Below, one piece after another: positions 63,341 to 64,000 of a stretch of 64,000 bases of DNA (positions are counted from its first letter, which is position 1; the number at the start of each line of letters is the position of its first letter). The notes below the pieces were generated by a model. That model did not search any database and had not been told where the DNA came from. It saw only the letters and a list, made by a program, of their open reading frames with translations. Source of the DNA: Sulfurovum sp. NBC37-1 (GTDB taxonomy: Bacteria > Campylobacterota > Campylobacteria > Campylobacterales > Sulfurovaceae); NCBI RefSeq assembly GCF_000010345.1, contig NC_009663.1, positions 2,108,001 through 2,172,000 on the forward strand, written 5' to 3'. A program made the position numbers and the translations under genes.

Positions 63341-63368
63341 TAAATGCTAAACGCTAAACGCTAAACGC
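63341..63368. repeat. 7-bp repeat upstream of hemN
   Basis: TAAATGC then TAAACGC three times, ending 18 bp before the hemN start and just upstream of its AAAGG site. Confidence 0.85.
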
Positions 63369-63386
63369 TTTTTCCAAAGGAAACAA

Positions 63387-64000
63387 ATGAGCAACATCGA
63401 TTTCGAAAAATTCAGCAAATACTCCAAACCGGGGCCGAGATATACCTCTTACCCTACCGCACTGGAGTTCAATGATGATTTCACCTATGATAGATACCTG
63501 AAATACCTCGATGAGGGTACGGACAAGCTTTCACTCTACATACACCTGCCGTTCTGCCGAAGTGCGTGTTACTTTTGCGGATGCAACGTGGTCTTTACTT
63601 CCAAGGAAGAGAAACTCAGCCAATACATTGAGTATCTCAAAAAAGAGATAGACATCCTTGCAGAGCATCTCGATACGAACCGCAAAGTCATCCAGTTTCA
63701 CTTTGGCGGAGGTACACCGACCTTTTACAAAGCATTCGAGCTTGACGAGATCGTCACTTATGTGAAGAAGACTTTCCCTAACTGGAGTGAAGATGCAGAG
63801 ATCAGCTGTGAGATCGACCCGAGGTTCTTTAACGAGGAGCAGATGAAAGTCTTTCAGAAACACGGTTTTAACCGTATCTCTTTCGGTGTACAGGACTTCG
63901 ACCCAAAGGTGCAGCAGGAGATCCACCGTATCCAACCCTATGAGATCACCAAGGCAGCCGTGGACCTTGCCAGGAAATACGGTATCAATTCCATCAATGT
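63387..64000 (+). CDS. hemN: Oxygen-independent coproporphyrinogen III oxidase HemN (partial)
   Basis: The frame is open from ATG 63387 (AAAGG 6 bp upstream) to the window end, 204 codons. It begins 'SKYSKPGPRYTSYPTALEF' and carries the radical-SAM cluster 'LPFCRSACYFCGCNVVF' (CX3CX2CXC), then 'FHFGGGTPTFY' and 'ISFGVQDFDPKVQQEI'. It oxidises coproporphyrinogen III in haem synthesis and lies near hemB. The C-terminus is beyond the window. Confidence 0.95.
   Translation, partial: MSNIDFEKFSKYSKPGPRYTSYPTALEFNDDFTYDRYLKYLDEGTDKLSLYIHLPFCRSACYFCGCNVVFTSKEEKLSQYIEYLKKEIDILAEHLDTNRKVIQFHFGGGTPTFYKAFELDEIVTYVKKTFPNWSEDAEISCEIDPRFFNEEQMKVFQKHGFNRISFGVQDFDPKVQQEIHRIQPYEITKAAVDLARKYGINSIN

Noticed and set aside
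63341-63368. Heptamer tract as a tiny CRISPR-like array
   Set aside because: Units are 7 bp, contiguous and without spacers; no cas gene is in the window.

Overview
The window reads as chromosome from a Campylobacterota (epsilonproteobacterial) bacterium, most likely close to Sulfurovum. This is inferred from the style of the housekeeping proteins and from gene order such as leuS-lptE-folC-mfd, fabH-plsX-rpmF-yceD-ndk and dxs-hisC-pheA-lysA-lptG-pth-rplY-pilT-tal-aat-clpA-clpS. No species call is possible from the sequence alone. Coding density is high and most genes lie on the minus strand. I saw no rRNA, tRNA or CRISPR array.

Layout. (1) 1-7.2 kb: a tight minus-strand run of predicted secreted proteins and lipoproteins. 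It holds a UshA-like 5'-nucleotidase, several tandem paralogues sharing an 'IDTPAE' motif (one frameshifted), a MORN/YwqK-type lipoprotein and an Lcl/RCC1-like protein cut by the window edge. (2) 7.2-10.6 kb: an OmpA-family lipoprotein divergent from a 7TMR-DISM histidine kinase and its response regulator, with a perfect 11-bp tandem repeat in the shared promoter region. (3) 10.67-11.33 kb: an internally deleted IS that retains both ends. Its right end supplies the stop codon of mfd. (4) 11.3-44 kb: core genes for DNA repair and replication, translation, fatty-acid, isoprenoid and amino-acid synthesis, LPS transport, Clp proteolysis, biotin, pyrimidine and folate. (5) 44-60.5 kb: the accessory heart of the window. 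(6) 60.5-64 kb: ribA, hemB, argF and the start of hemN.

The main discovery is a lasso-peptide (RiPP) gene cluster at 46.9-53.1 kb. A 59-codon precursor gene at 52915-53094 matches the lasso leader pattern (Y-x2-P-x-I ... T at -2) and has a core starting with Gly and carrying Asp at position 8, so an 8-residue macrolactam ring is expected. Behind it, on one strand with little spacing, come an asparagine-synthetase-like cyclase, an HPr-kinase-like protein, an ABC exporter, a complete MntA/HepT-type toxin-antitoxin pair, a B2 leader peptidase, a 48-codon ORF and a PqqD-like B1 protein. Upstream lie two large TSP3-repeat surface proteins, each preceded by a candidate c-di-GMP-I riboswitch. They share a 1442-bp direct repeat (one visible mismatch) covering their C-terminal domain and an identical downstream gene. 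The first repeat copy ends 43 bp before the lasso precursor, so riboswitch-controlled transcription could run into the lasso genes.

Two families of 7-bp tandem repeats (GCTNAAC-like and AATTAAN-like) and a family of short palindromes with TAGG-type edges are scattered through the window. The 7-bp repeats enter coding sequence: three places in dnaX, the C-termini of FabH and FolC, and the signal peptide of LptE.
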